A stretch of 64,000 nt of DNA from 9FT-COMBO-48-23 sp964400675. Its GTDB lineage: Bacteria > Chloroflexota > Dehalococcoidia > GIF9 > UBA5629. The stretch is taken from NCBI GenBank assembly GCA_964400675.1, contig CAYNVO010000003.1, positions 62,001-126,000 of the forward strand, written 5' to 3'. How positions within the stretch are numbered: the stretch's first letter is position 1; the number at the start of each line of letters is the position of its first letter. The translations under genes were made by a program, and so were the position numbers. Shown here piece by piece: positions 34,492-44,245 of this stretch. Below the pieces are notes generated by a model. The model worked only from the letters and a program-made list of their open reading frames with translations. It did no database searches and was not told the origin of the DNA.

Positions 34492-36964
34492 CGATTGGCA
34501 AATCAAAAAATGCCTGGTGCTGTCCGGCAGCCTGCTGCTGGCTACATTGGGGCTCATCGGGCTTGGGGCTCTGGGGCTTGATATACCGGTACTGAGGCAG
34601 ATAGTGGCTTTTATCTTCCTCAGCCTCATCCCTGGCCTTCTTCTCCTCAGAATCCTCAGGATTCACAATGTGCATATAATAGAAAGCCTGCTCTATTCGG
34701 TGGGATTGAGCCTGGCATTTGTCATGGCAGTGGGCGTGGTGGCTAACTTTGCCCTGCCACCACTGGGAGTCTCCAAACCTATTGCTCTGGTGCCATTAGC
34801 AGTCACCTTCACCATCTTTCTCATAATCCTATTCTTCGCGGCTTACTGGCGAGACAAAGATTTCCGTCCGCTCAGCCGGAGTGATAGCCCGGCTTCGGAA
34901 TCCACCTGGCAAAGTTTCCGTACTAATCCCACTCCCTACCTGCTGGCTACCCTGCTGCCTCTACTGGCTGTCCTGGGAGCTAACCTGGTCAATGCCTATT
35001 GCAACAATGCCCTGCTCCTTGTTCTCATATTTGTCATCGCCGTAATCATTGGTTTAGCTGCCTTCAACAAGTTCATTCATCCCCGAGTTTACCCCTTCAT
35101 GATATTCATGATGGCACTGGCGCTCCTGTATCAGACCACCTTTATATCCAGCAACCTGGTAGGCAGCGATATCCACCTGGAGTATTATGCGGGCAGACTT
35201 GTGGTAGAAAATGGCTACTGGGATGCTACCTTCCCTACCAGTATAAATTCTTGCTTGAGCATTGTCATGCTGGCACCCATATATTCGTTATTACTGAATG
35301 TGGACATTGTCTGGCTGTTTAAAGTAGTTTATCCCGTTTTGTTTGCCCTGATGCCCATGGCGCTCTTCCGCGTATTCAGCCTGCAAATCAAATCGCAGTA
35401 CGCCTTCCTAGCTGTAGTATTTTTCATCACCTTGCCCATGTTCACCATGGACATGGCTCAATTAGTCAGGCAGCAAGTGTCAGAGCTCTTCTTCATCCTG
35501 GTGGTACTTCTGATGGTAGACCGCAAGTTAACGTTGGTACAGAGAACCATTTTGGTACTTATCTTTGGTTTTGGTGTAGTCGTGTCTTATTATGGGTTGG
35601 GTACTGCCTATCCTATCGGTTATCTGGCTTTCGGCGCACTGGTGCTTATCTTCATTAAAAGCCGCCCCGGTCGAACTCTATGGCAGTGGCTGACAGGAAA
35701 AGCTAATCCCATACCCGCTGATTTAACCTCAGCCGGAGCATTTAATAAAAAGGCCCTGGCTGTTATTGTTGGCGTGAGTCTGATTTTCATGTTCTGCTAC
35801 TACGGAGTCGTTGCTTCAGGAACAGCTCATAGTGGCATCAGTGTTGCCTCAGGCATTGCTCAAGGCACTGTTTACCAAATATTCACACCACCACCAACAA
35901 CCGAAACACCACCAACAACCGAAACACCACCAACAACCGAAACACCACCAACAACCGGAACATCACCAACAACCGGAACATCACCAACAACCGGAACATC
36001 ACCAACAACCGGAACACCATCCATCATCGAGAAGATTATAGCTAGATTCCCGATGTTGAACCCCCTGTATAAAGAGCCCTTGACTCAGACAGCCCTTGGG
36101 CTTGATTTTGCCCTGGCATCACCGGGAGGAAAAGTTTGGCGCATTTTCCAATACCTGGTTGAGCTCTGCCTTATTGTCGGCTGCTTCAGGCTCGTTTTCC
36201 GCCCTTCTTCGCTGGGGACTAAATTAAAAGCCGAATATATTTCGTTGACTATAGTAAGCGCCTTTATACTATTGGGTATCTTCGTCCTGCCCTCAATGTC
36301 CTATGGACTAGGTACCAGCCGCATCTGGCAAATCACCCTGCTCCTCATGTCACCCTTATTCATATTCGGCGGCGAAGCCATTGCTTCCGGAATAGCTAAG
36401 GTGGTTGGAGTATTCCGAAAGGGCTTTGCATCATTTAGGTCAGGATATGATAGTCGGGCGATTCTATGCTTTCCAGTGCTCCTAATACTCATACCATACT
36501 TTATATTCAACAGCGGAGTTGTCTTCGAGCTTAGCAAAAGCCAGACCACAGATTTTATTGATATCCCCTATTCCATTGCTCTGTCAAGTTATCGAGTAGA
36601 GCTAAGTACTGTCTTCACTAAGCAAGATGTTACTGCCGCTGATTGGCTCGACACCGTAGCCAAGGAAAACCAACCTATCTACGTCGACCACCACAGTGAT
36701 AAGCTACTCGGTTGCCAACTTGGTTGGCACTTTGAAGCACGGAATGCAATGTGGGGGTTTCTCTATATGCCCAAAGAGATGTCTTCACCAAGCTACATCT
36801 ATCTTGGTACCTGGAATACCCAAAAGAGACTGCTGGTCTTTGGTACAGTTTATGCAGGCAGAAAGAGCGTTAGCTTCGACAATTTGCCTGAGGTTGTTTC
36901 ATATATGGAGCAGAGTGATAGAATCTATAGCAATAATGGAGCTGAAATATTGCTACACAGGTAA
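34478..36964 (+). CDS. large polytopic membrane protein, DUF2206-like
   Basis: The 828-residue protein has about 14-16 transmembrane helices and a C-terminal soluble part of about 130 residues (ADWLDTVAKENQPIYVDHH, EVVSYMEQSDRIYSNNGAEILLH). It resembles DUF2206 membrane proteins of archaea and Dehalococcoidia, thought to be GT-C-like or polymerase-like enzymes of surface glycans (family assignment moderate). Residues about 470-513 are a Thr/Pro-rich linker made of 6-residue tandem repeats between two membrane segments, on the predicted outer face. It is coupled to the asparagine-synthase-like gene by a 14-bp overlap. Confidence 0.7.
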   Translation: MTSPNDWQIKKCLVLSGSLLLATLGLIGLGALGLDIPVLRQIVAFIFLSLIPGLLLLRILRIHNVHIIESLLYSVGLSLAFVMAVGVVANFALPPLGVSKPIALVPLAVTFTIFLIILFFAAYWRDKDFRPLSRSDSPASESTWQSFRTNPTPYLLATLLPLLAVLGANLVNAYCNNALLLVLIFVIAVIIGLAAFNKFIHPRVYPFMIFMMALALLYQTTFISSNLVGSDIHLEYYAGRLVVENGYWDATFPTSINSCLSIVMLAPIYSLLLNVDIVWLFKVVYPVLFALMPMALFRVFSLQIKSQYAFLAVVFFITLPMFTMDMAQLVRQQVSELFFILVVLLMVDRKLTLVQRTILVLIFGFGVVVSYYGLGTAYPIGYLAFGALVLIFIKSRPGRTLWQWLTGKANPIPADLTSAGAFNKKALAVIVGVSLIFMFCYYGVVASGTAHSGISVASGIAQGTVYQIFTPPPTTETPPTTETPPTTETPPTTGTSPTTGTSPTTGTSPTTGTPSIIEKIIARFPMLNPLYKEPLTQTALGLDFALASPGGKVWRIFQYLVELCLIVGCFRLVFRPSSLGTKLKAEYISLTIVSAFILLGIFVLPSMSYGLGTSRIWQITLLLMSPLFIFGGEAIASGIAKVVGVFRKGFASFRSGYDSRAILCFPVLLILIPYFIFNSGVVFELSKSQTTDFIDIPYSIALSSYRVELSTVFTKQDVTAADWLDTVAKENQPIYVDHHSDKLLGCQLGWHFEARNAMWGFLYMPKEMSSPSYIYLGTWNTQKRLLVFGTVYAGRKSVSFDNLPEVVSYMEQSDRIYSNNGAEILLHR
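35885..36016 (+). repeat. 18-bp in-frame tandem repeat (TPPTTE/TSPTTG) in the DUF2206-like gene
   Basis: About seven units of ACACCACCAACAACCGAA and the variant ACATCACCAACAACCGGA encode TPPTTE and TSPTTG. The frame is kept, so copy number can vary without loss of the protein. The linker is a mucin-like candidate for glycosylation or a spacer. Confidence 0.9.
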
Positions 36965-37007
36965 AATCAAAATCGCAATAGGTTCTAACATAAGGAGAAA
37001 ATAGCGG

Positions 37008-38204
37008 ATGAGAATTTTGCAGGTGTGTCCCATTTTTCCTCCACAGCCCGGAAAGTTTGCCAGTGGTGTAACCCAGGTGGTATATCACATTAGCCAACAA
37101 CTTGTTAGCCGGGGACACGAAGTTGATATATATGCTGCTAATGCTTTAGACCTGAGAAGGAAGGTTGAAAGCGACCTATTGGTAATTGACGGCATAAAGG
37201 TGCACTATTTCCCCTATATAATGCATTACTACACCTTCTTTCTAACCCCATCCCTCATCCCCATGGTGAGAAAAAACCTTAGAACATTTGATGTAGTCCA
37301 TATACACGATTTCAGAACTATACAAGCAGTTATAGTTGGTCACTATGCCAAGAAGCTGAATGTTCCATACTTAATGCAGCCTCATGGTTCAATACCGCAT
37401 TACGGGGCAAGAGAGGGATTTAAGAAACTTTACGATGTATTTCAAGGATACAGTCTTCTGAAAGATGCGTCCAAGGTCATTGCCTTAACTCCAATGGAAG
37501 TCGAGCAATGTCAGAAAATGGGTTTAAGTGTAGACAGAATCACCATTGTGCCAAATGGGGTAACGCCTGCATTACTTGATAGAATACCAGTCAGAGGCGC
37601 CTTCAGGCAAAAAAAGGGCATTGGTGCCGAGGAGAAATTGATCATGTACCTAGGCAGAATTCACAGAAGGAAGGGGCTAGACTTGCTCATAAGAGTTTTT
37701 GCCTCTCTGCCAAACTCGCCAAGGTCACGACTCGTTATAATAGGCATGGATGATGGCTATCTTTCCTCTATAACGGATTTGGTTGCTAATCTAGGAGTCG
37801 CTGACCGAGTTATAATATCTACAGAGTCGCCTTCTGAAGAAGATAAACTGGAGGCATATGTAGATTCCGATGTACATGTTCTGCCCGCGCCATATGAACC
37901 TTTCGGGCTAACTGTAATTGAGTCATGGGCCTGCGGTACACCGGTTGTAACCATCAACACCTGCGGCATTGCTGATTGGGTGAACAGCTATGGGGGATAC
38001 TCTGTTCTCTATGACGAAAGCGAGCTGAGACGAGCCCTCCTCACTTTAATAACTGACGAGGACTTAAGAAAAAGGCTGGGACAAGGTGGCCAAAAATTGG
38101 TTGCCGAGCGTTTTACCTGGGATAAAATAGCAGTGCAAATAGAAAATCTGTACCAAGAAGTTGCAGGCAAGGCAGTTATTACTAACAAGAACTTAAAGGG
38201 ATAG
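37008..38204 (+). CDS. GT4-family glycosyltransferase
   Basis: The 398-residue GT-B enzyme has an N-terminal acceptor domain with FPPQPGKFASGVTQVVYHIS and LMQPHGSIPHYG. The donor domain has LIMYLGRIHRRKGLDLLI, DVHVLPAPYEPFGLTVIESWACGTPVV with the GT4 E-x7-E motif, and ERFTWDKIAVQIE. It probably adds a hexose to the growing glycan. A GGAG site lies upstream of the ATG. It is followed after 6 bp by a methyltransferase gene. Confidence 0.9.
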   Translation: MRILQVCPIFPPQPGKFASGVTQVVYHISQQLVSRGHEVDIYAANALDLRRKVESDLLVIDGIKVHYFPYIMHYYTFFLTPSLIPMVRKNLRTFDVVHIHDFRTIQAVIVGHYAKKLNVPYLMQPHGSIPHYGAREGFKKLYDVFQGYSLLKDASKVIALTPMEVEQCQKMGLSVDRITIVPNGVTPALLDRIPVRGAFRQKKGIGAEEKLIMYLGRIHRRKGLDLLIRVFASLPNSPRSRLVIIGMDDGYLSSITDLVANLGVADRVIISTESPSEEDKLEAYVDSDVHVLPAPYEPFGLTVIESWACGTPVVTINTCGIADWVNSYGGYSVLYDESELRRALLTLITDEDLRKRLGQGGQKLVAERFTWDKIAVQIENLYQEVAGKAVITNKNLKG

Positions 38205-38210
38205 CTTGTC

Positions 38211-39083
38211 ATGGACTCGCCATGGAATCCGTCAGTTCAGTACCAAAAGATTGTTGAAGCAAACGTTAAAACGTATGCCGAGATTGCTGAAGAATACGAC
38301 AGGATAGAAACCTGTGTGGTCTCCCGCCGATGCCAGACCATGTTAGAAGAGGATATAGATGAAATTCTACAGATGCTCCGTTGCTCAGGTGCTCGTAAAG
38401 ATATCTATGCACTAGATGCCTGTGGTGGGTCGGGAAATGTAGCGCTCAAATTACTGGATAGGGGTGTCAATGTGGTGCTGTGTGATATTTCTCCCGAACT
38501 CATTAAAATATTCGATTACAAATGTAAACAAAGGGGATTCTCAACCGAGATCATACGTCAAGAAATCGGCTCATTTCTATCCTCTACAGAAAGAAAGTTT
38601 GATCTGATAGTCTTCTCCTCTGCGCTTCACCATATAGAAAACTATACCGATGTGCTGTTGCTATCTCAAAGCCGATTGAATAAAGACGGGATGATTTACA
38701 CCGTGTTTGATGGAATAAAACGGGGATTCTTAACATACTGGATGATGATGGCAGATTACGTGGTCTTCGAAGTCCTCAACCGCCCCGGTAAACTCATCCC
38801 TGACATCATTAAAAAACTCAAAAGGATAAAAGCCGGGCAGTTGAGCAAGTCGGATTCAAAAGAAAGATTCGAGTTAACTCACGATAATATGGGTGTTCTG
38901 GCCGAATACCACGCAGGTAGTGGGATAGATGATCTCGCTCTGGTGAATGCAATGTCACAGCATGGGCTTAAAATTATCTGGCATAAACGGTATCCTGATG
39001 CTCGCTATGCATTCTTTCGCCTTATCCTAAGGCTTCTCAGACGCCCAACAAGTTTTAGATTGCTTCTAGGGTACCGTGGGTAA
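38211..39083 (+). CDS. class I SAM-dependent methyltransferase
   Basis: The 290-residue protein has motif I ALDACGGSGNVALKLLDRG, motif II VVLCDISPELI and FDLIVFSSALHHIENYTDVL, then a basic C-terminal tail with YARF/Arg-rich segments (RLILRLLRRP). The motif I Cys-Gly-Gly variant is slightly unusual. The acceptor is unknown; the gene is coupled to a GT4 gene, so glycan O-methylation is likely (inference). Confidence 0.8.
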   Translation: MDSPWNPSVQYQKIVEANVKTYAEIAEEYDRIETCVVSRRCQTMLEEDIDEILQMLRCSGARKDIYALDACGGSGNVALKLLDRGVNVVLCDISPELIKIFDYKCKQRGFSTEIIRQEIGSFLSSTERKFDLIVFSSALHHIENYTDVLLLSQSRLNKDGMIYTVFDGIKRGFLTYWMMMADYVVFEVLNRPGKLIPDIIKKLKRIKAGQLSKSDSKERFELTHDNMGVLAEYHAGSGIDDLALVNAMSQHGLKIIWHKRYPDARYAFFRLILRLLRRPTSFRLLLGYRG

Positions 39084-39216
39084 AGAAGGCCTACTTTGGA
39101 TTATAATGTAACAGTGACATTTAGCATAATGAAAGGGTTCTTGATTGTTCCGCCAAATGCTGGTTAGTACTTACAAACACACAATATACTAGCTGAAGGT
39201 ACACGGAGTCCAACAA

Positions 39217-40713
39217 GTGAAAAGGATATTACTAGTTTTTCCGGATATTTCACATGATCCCTGGCATACGGGTTATTTTCATCATGGATTAGCGTCCATC
39301 TCAGCCTATCTCAAAAGCAGAATCAACGACATCGATATAACTCTACTTCACATTCATAGTAAGAAATTTAGTCAAGTTCAGTTTCTGGAAAAAATAGAAG
39401 AGCTTTCTCCAAGCATTGTTGCTTTCACGGCGACAGCTCATAGTTTTCCTCTAATACAACAATATGCCAGCTTGCTGAAAGATTTAAATAAAAAGGAACT
39501 CCTGATTGTATGTGGCGGCGTTCATGTAACACTTGATCCAGAAGAAGCTTTAGTATCTTCAGACATTGACGTTGCCATTTGTGGAGATGGTGAATACCCG
39601 ATGGAAGCATTGGTAAACGAATGGATTGAAAACAGAAGAATTCCAAAAGAGAGTGGTATATGGTACCAAAAGAACGGCAAGATAATCAATAACGGTTGCT
39701 CGATAGTAGGAGATTTGGACTCGATTCCCGAGCCTGACTGGGCACTATTTGATTACATGAATTTAAGTGCTCCCAGGCAAGGGGTAGGAAGCATTATGCT
39801 TTCTAGGGGATGCCCCTATAAATGCAGTTATTGCTGTAACCACAAGTTAACTTACGTGTATGAGGCAACAGGAACAAACTACGTCCGGTTTAAAAGTGTT
39901 AAACGCTCGATATCAGAAATCAAAAACTTTTGTCAAAAGTTTCCTGCAATATCTACATTAAATTTTGATGATGATATATTACCTTTAAATTCAAAGTGGT
40001 TTTTAAAATTTGCTGAAGAATACAAGAGGCAGGTAAATAAACCATTTTGGTGCAATGTCAGGCCCAACTTGGTGAACGAAAAAATTGTAGGGGCACTAGT
40101 CGGTTCCGGATGTATACGTGTGGGTATTGGTGTCGAGAGTGGAAATGAAAAAATACGAAATGAATTATTGAAAAGGAATATATCCGACACAACTATTACT
40201 AACGCAGTATCCTTGTTAAAAAACTACAACGCCAGTGTATACGGTTTTAACATGGTTGGTCTCCCTAAAGAAACTTGCACTGAGTTGATGGATACTATAC
40301 GCATGAATGCAAATTTGGGCGTCGATGAGATACAATGCACCATTCTTTATCCCTATAAACATACCGCCATCTATGATTTATGTGTTAAAGGTGGGTTACT
40401 TGTTCATCCAAAGTGGTTGATCGAACTCAGGAGAGAAACTATCCTGAAATTTGATTATGCTCAGAAAAATCGGATATATTTCACTGAGCTAACCATCAAT
40501 TTAGTCGCAAAGCTTTATGCCAGGATGCCAAAACATCTAAAGGAATTGTTCCTGAGAACACTTTACTCATATCCCTCAGCAGTTCTATTTCTTCCGATTT
40601 TAAATATACTGTTGAAAGGACTCCTGGCTTCAAAAGAAGTAGGCTCTGGTATTCGAAAAATATATAGATTGTTTATGCCACTGCCATCCGCGAATAAAAG
40701 TCTTTCACCATGA
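39217..40713 (+). CDS. B12-binding-domain radical SAM protein
   Basis: The 498-residue protein has an N-terminal cobalamin-binding-like Rossmann domain (about 1-150; VVAF-type IVAFTATAHSFPLI, LLIVCGGVHVTLDPEEAL, VAICGDGEYPME). It does not show the DxHxxG base-off motif. The radical SAM domain has the cluster motif CPYKCSYCC at about residue 198 and GIGVESGNEKIRNELLKR. Class B radical SAM enzymes methylate unactivated carbon or phosphorus, or rearrange substrates. In glycan loci they act on sugars or lipids (inference). It begins with a GTG. It is the last plus-strand gene before a minus-strand block. Confidence 0.85.
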   Translation: MKRILLVFPDISHDPWHTGYFHHGLASISAYLKSRINDIDITLLHIHSKKFSQVQFLEKIEELSPSIVAFTATAHSFPLIQQYASLLKDLNKKELLIVCGGVHVTLDPEEALVSSDIDVAICGDGEYPMEALVNEWIENRRIPKESGIWYQKNGKIINNGCSIVGDLDSIPEPDWALFDYMNLSAPRQGVGSIMLSRGCPYKCSYCCNHKLTYVYEATGTNYVRFKSVKRSISEIKNFCQKFPAISTLNFDDDILPLNSKWFLKFAEEYKRQVNKPFWCNVRPNLVNEKIVGALVGSGCIRVGIGVESGNEKIRNELLKRNISDTTITNAVSLLKNYNASVYGFNMVGLPKETCTELMDTIRMNANLGVDEIQCTILYPYKHTAIYDLCVKGGLLVHPKWLIELRRETILKFDYAQKNRIYFTELTINLVAKLYARMPKHLKELFLRTLYSYPSAVLFLPILNILLKGLLASKEVGSGIRKIYRLFMPLPSANKSLSP

Positions 40714-40819
40714 TATAAAAACTGGTAGGTGGGAAGAGGTCTGTGAATTGGCAGTGGAAAGGTGACCCCAATTTTAGTACCGCCTAGAATGAGAGACTTC
40801 TTGTGGAGCTAACCGGCTG

Positions 40820-41764
40820 TTATCTTCCATGTGTTGCACTGAGCCACAGGTGGCGCGCGCGCGCGGCTATCTTTGGACACAGCGCCAGCAATGTCCGGTA
40901 AGTCAACAGAGGCAGCGGCCCGTGGTGTATGCTTAATTGGACATAGTTGCCGAGAGACCAGCAGGCAAGCTTAATCTTCTCGTGCAATCTGAGTCTATCA
41001 CTCTGCAAAATGAGTCTTAGCAACATAATCTCTAACACCTCGCAGAGGAACCATACGTGTAGTCGGCTTATGCCCAGCTCACGTGCGATAGCCTGCGAGT
41101 TGCGGGAACGTTGTCTCACTCTCCTGACCATAAGCTTTTCTGGAACAGTAACAAACTCTCCTTTTAAGGAAAGTTCTGCCAAAAGCAAGTAATCAGCCGC
41201 GAGTGCTTTTCTGGACGGCAGTACCTCGTGCAGAGCGCTCTGCTTGTAAACCCCGTAAATCAAACTGTATGGGCCTATTGTTCGTGAGTATGCCGAACCT
41301 ACGCGCATGAATCTAGCACAAGGGCTTAAGCCAATTGTTGATAACCCGGGGAAAGTGCAAATCGGCTCTCCCGTTTCGGAATCCACGCCTTCGCCCAAAA
41401 CTCCAGTGAGGACGATTGCCTCGGATGCGTCGAACGCTCGGATACAGGACCGCAGATAGCGCGGCTCCCAGTAATCGTCATCAGCAGCCCACATGAAATA
41501 CTCACCGGATGATAATTCGAAGACCTGATTCCAATTCCATCCTATTCCCATATTTAGCTGATTCCGATAATACCGAACTCGTTCATCTCGCCGTGCATAC
41601 TCCAGGCAGATTTCCTGCGTCCTGTCGGTTGACGCATTGTCCGAAATAATCAGCTCGAAGTTCTCATAGTCCTGCGCCAGCAGTGAATCCAGCGCCTGCC
41701 GGATGTGCGGCTCACCGTTGTATACCGGCATGCCGATGCTGACAAAGGGCTTGCTACTCGCCAT
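40820..41764 (-). CDS. GT2-family glycosyltransferase
   Basis: The 314-residue GT-A enzyme has VSIGMPVYNGEPHIRQALDSLLAQ, FELIISDNASTDRT, GIGWNWNQVFELSSGEYFMWAADDDYW with the DDD metal site, and a C-terminal extension with Arg-rich and hydrophobic stretches. The gene is GC-richer than its neighbours on both sides and has a (GC)n run at about 40,854-40,865 near its 3' end. That suggests a separate origin. Upstream lies a broken aminotransferase gene. Confidence 0.87.
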   Translation of the reverse strand: MASSKPFVSIGMPVYNGEPHIRQALDSLLAQDYENFELIISDNASTDRTQEICLEYARRDERVRYYRNQLNMGIGWNWNQVFELSSGEYFMWAADDDYWEPRYLRSCIRAFDASEAIVLTGVLGEGVDSETGEPICTFPGLSTIGLSPCARFMRVGSAYSRTIGPYSLIYGVYKQSALHEVLPSRKALAADYLLLAELSLKGEFVTVPEKLMVRRVRQRSRNSQAIARELGISRLHVWFLCEVLEIMLLRLILQSDRLRLHEKIKLACWSLGNYVQLSIHHGPLPLLTYRTLLALCPKIAARARHLWLSATHGR

Positions 41765-41851
41765 ATTGCTTCAATCCTCCTTCATCTGCAAAAATTTGCA
41801 TAGAGGTTATATCACATTGAGCAAAACAGTATTGTCGGTGTCCGCCTCTAA

Positions 41852-42087
41852 TTACTCATTATCCGTATTGCCCGGACCAAGACTCATACCAGCCAGACAT
41901 ATATGCAGGGCGCCAGTGTAGCTTGAGGTAACAATAGCATCTGACACGCTCAGGTTATATTGGAATAATTCCTCGAACCGGGTAATGTATTCACAGCAGC
42001 GTCCACCCGGGCATTTGCCGCTGCATCCAGGGCATGCTGTGCTTCCAGTTCGGTTATGGATGGCTTGGTATAGTGAATTCTAGGCAT
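41852..42087 (-). pseudogene. frameshifted N-terminal remnant of a DegT/DnrJ/EryC1 sugar aminotransferase
   Basis: From the ATG at 42087 one frame reads MPRIHYTKPSITELEAQHAL and DAAANAR. A second frame continues CEYITRFEELFQYNLSV and SDAIVTSSYTGALHICLAGM, ending SLGPGN and a stop at 41854. Together these are the first 80 or so residues of a WecE/DegT-type PLP aminotransferase; the Lys-containing catalytic part is absent. At least one frameshift and a truncation make it non-functional. It is a trace of an amino-sugar pathway once present here. Confidence 0.85.
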
Positions 42088-42112
42088 GGTCCTTTTTGCC
42101 TTAGATGTACTC

Positions 42113-42868
42113 TTATCGCACCCGTTTGAGGTAGCCGTCAGGTGCAGCGGTGATGAGCAGCTTGTACTCGATATTTTTGTCAATTTGGAACTCGGCATGG
42201 GTTTTTAAAAACTCCCGGACCGCTGTCTTGGGATTGTTGCCTTTCCCCCAAGGACGGTCGTTAGTTGTTCCTTCAGGTAAATCTTCTATTCCAGTGTCAC
42301 CAACCATACAATAACCACCAACGTTTACCAAGGGCGCATACGCCCTTAATTCAGCCAAAACATGCTCATGAGTATGATTACTATCCAAACAAACCATCAC
42401 TCTTTCTTTATTCTTTGCGAACCCACGAACTTTTTTAATAATTTTGTCATCTATGCTTGATCCTTCAAACATTGTTATTTTCTTGCTCAAAGGATGAGCA
42501 AGAATGGCCTCTTTGTTGTGAGAACGGATATCAATATCAATACCTATAACCTCACCATTTTCTATGGCTCCGCATACTTCCAAAATCGCCAGCATGGAGG
42601 CACTAAATATCAATGATCCTCCCCATGCTATTCCTGTTTCTATTATAAGATTCGGCTTAGATTCCCAGATGATCTCCTGCAACGCCTGCAGATCCTGTGG
42701 TGCTTGAAGGACCGGCACGCCAAGCCAGAAAAAGTTATAGGCATATTTTGCTTTAACAAGTTGCTCAATAAAAACGTGGTATGCTTCTTGAAGAGGCTTA
42801 TTGTTTTGATATGATGCGGCTCTCTCAAGCGCTTCTTTACGAAATTGCTCTAATGGATTTTCCTTCAT
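42113..42868 (-). CDS. CmcI/cephalosporin-hydroxylase-family SAM methyltransferase
   Basis: The 251-residue protein matches the CmcI (cephalosporin hydroxylase/RhlE-like methyltransferase) family. It has FWLGVPVLQAPQDLQALQEIIWESKP, LIIETGIAWGGSLIFSASML, VIGIDIDIRSHNKEAI, VMVCLDSNHTHEHVLAEL and VGGYCMVGDTGIEDLPEGT. Members are metal-dependent SAM methyltransferases of sugars and antibiotics. It overlaps the upstream glycosyltransferase gene by 4 bp. Rhamnosyl O-methylation is one precedent in the family; the target here is unknown. Confidence 0.88.
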   Translation of the reverse strand: MKENPLEQFRKEALERAASYQNNKPLQEAYHVFIEQLVKAKYAYNFFWLGVPVLQAPQDLQALQEIIWESKPNLIIETGIAWGGSLIFSASMLAILEVCGAIENGEVIGIDIDIRSHNKEAILAHPLSKKITMFEGSSIDDKIIKKVRGFAKNKERVMVCLDSNHTHEHVLAELRAYAPLVNVGGYCMVGDTGIEDLPEGTTNDRPWGKGNNPKTAVREFLKTHAEFQIDKNIEYKLLITAAPDGYLKRVR

Positions 42869-44232
42869 CTTTCTCCCATTTTATTACCTGGCTCACATTC
42901 TCTCATTAATTTACTCCAAAAAGAGAGATATTTGTCATCAGGGAAAAAAGAGTTATATTGATGTACCGTACTTTTCGTTTTTGACCGCCAGTTGGCAGAT
43001 TCAGCCAACTTTTTTATTTTTTCTATTGCGCTTTTCTTCTCTTTATCGTTTTTTGCATTGCAGTAAGAAACAAAAGCTCCCCCATAATCGCCAAGTGATT
43101 CCAAAAATACATCTTTGGGCGATATATCTTTGATCTGTTTATTAATTTCCCATTTTCTGACAGTTTTTGGAAAATTCAAAACTTCATTAAAGATTTTGTC
43201 CCATTCATTTACCATCTTTTCTAAAGAAAATGTATGAATTGCATATTCCTTGGCATTCTGTGATAACAAATTTCTTAACTCACGATTGTGATACAAATCT
43301 TGCAATGCTCTCACATACTCATTTTTATCCTTCGCAACAATACCCGTTATTCCATTTTCAACCATGTAACTTTCCATCGGATTTGCCAATACAACCGGAA
43401 CAACTCCAACCGCCATGGTTTCTTGTAGCACCTGATCACAGGTACCGTAATGATGTGGGGCAAGGGGATAACCAAAAATATCAAACGATGACAAATACTC
43501 CCATTTTTCTATCTCTGGCACAAATCCGGTAAAATTGAACTTCCCCCCGATACCACGGCGTTCCGCCTCCTGCTCTAGTTGTTTTCCATTTGGTCCGCCA
43601 ACAATAATAAAATTTACACCGGGTATATCAACCCGATTACAGATATCTAAGAAATCAGGGTGCATTTTAGTGTAATCAACATTACCGACGTATCCAATAT
43701 TAAATCCGGAGTGTTCTTTGAGTTTGATTGATTTAACACGATCCAAGCCTCCAGTAGACCAGACATCACGCAAATATTTTTTACGTTCATCGGAAAGATT
43801 CCATACATCTTTAACTTTGTAACTTAGGGGTGTGGTAAAAACAAACATATCAGGATATCTAAGGATTTTATCTGTAAAACTATTTGGCGGAGGAGAGCCC
43901 AATATGTGACTCCAGAGGATCACTCGGCTTGCAGACAGACGTTCACGTACCAAAAAATCACAGAGTAGCGGATGATTCCACCAATGAATAAGCACTACGT
44001 CGGAATCGGCTATTAAGTCAAGTATTTTATGTTTTTTCTTTGACATATTGTCAAACAGCGAAAAGCCGGCATTTTTAGCGACTTCAATGGCGTTTTGATT
44101 TGCATAATCAAGGCAAATAGCTCTGTGTGTGAAAGAGCGGCTGTCCTTGACTTTTGAAAGATAATTCAAAACCACCGTACCGACGCCAGCGCCAAAGTGT
44201 GGAGTAATATGAAGAATGCACTTAGTAGTCAT
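42865..44232 (-). CDS. GT4-like glycosyltransferase
   Basis: The protein of about 455 residues is a GT-B enzyme: CILHITPHFGAGVGTVVLNYL at the N-terminus, FNIGYVGNVDYTKMHPDFLDIC, FIIVGGPNGKQLEQEA, KFNFTGFVPEIEKW, FDIFGYPLAPHHYG and ETMAVGVVPVVLANP. About 110 extra residues at the C-terminus carry no recognised motif. ATG 44232 is chosen because AAGGAG lies 11 nt upstream; an in-frame start at 44253 would overlap the upstream gene by 8 bp. The gene is AT-rich like the block 42.1-49.5 kb. Confidence 0.82.
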   Translation of the reverse strand: MTTKCILHITPHFGAGVGTVVLNYLSKVKDSRSFTHRAICLDYANQNAIEVAKNAGFSLFDNMSKKKHKILDLIADSDVVLIHWWNHPLLCDFLVRERLSASRVILWSHILGSPPPNSFTDKILRYPDMFVFTTPLSYKVKDVWNLSDERKKYLRDVWSTGGLDRVKSIKLKEHSGFNIGYVGNVDYTKMHPDFLDICNRVDIPGVNFIIVGGPNGKQLEQEAERRGIGGKFNFTGFVPEIEKWEYLSSFDIFGYPLAPHHYGTCDQVLQETMAVGVVPVVLANPMESYMVENGITGIVAKDKNEYVRALQDLYHNRELRNLLSQNAKEYAIHTFSLEKMVNEWDKIFNEVLNFPKTVRKWEINKQIKDISPKDVFLESLGDYGGAFVSYCNAKNDKEKKSAIEKIKKLAESANWRSKTKSTVHQYNSFFPDDKYLSFWSKLMRECEPGNKMGER

Positions 44233-44245
44233 ATTATCAAGCTCC

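Noticed and set aside
35811..36041. Separate His/Gln-rich small gene in another frame of the tandem repeat
   Set aside because: It is a shadow of the 18-bp repeat in the DUF2206-like gene; repeats open all frames.
40854..40865. (GC)n run as a functional Z-DNA site or frameshift slippage tract
   Set aside because: It is short and at the very 3' end of a glycosyltransferase gene; nothing in the context supports a function.
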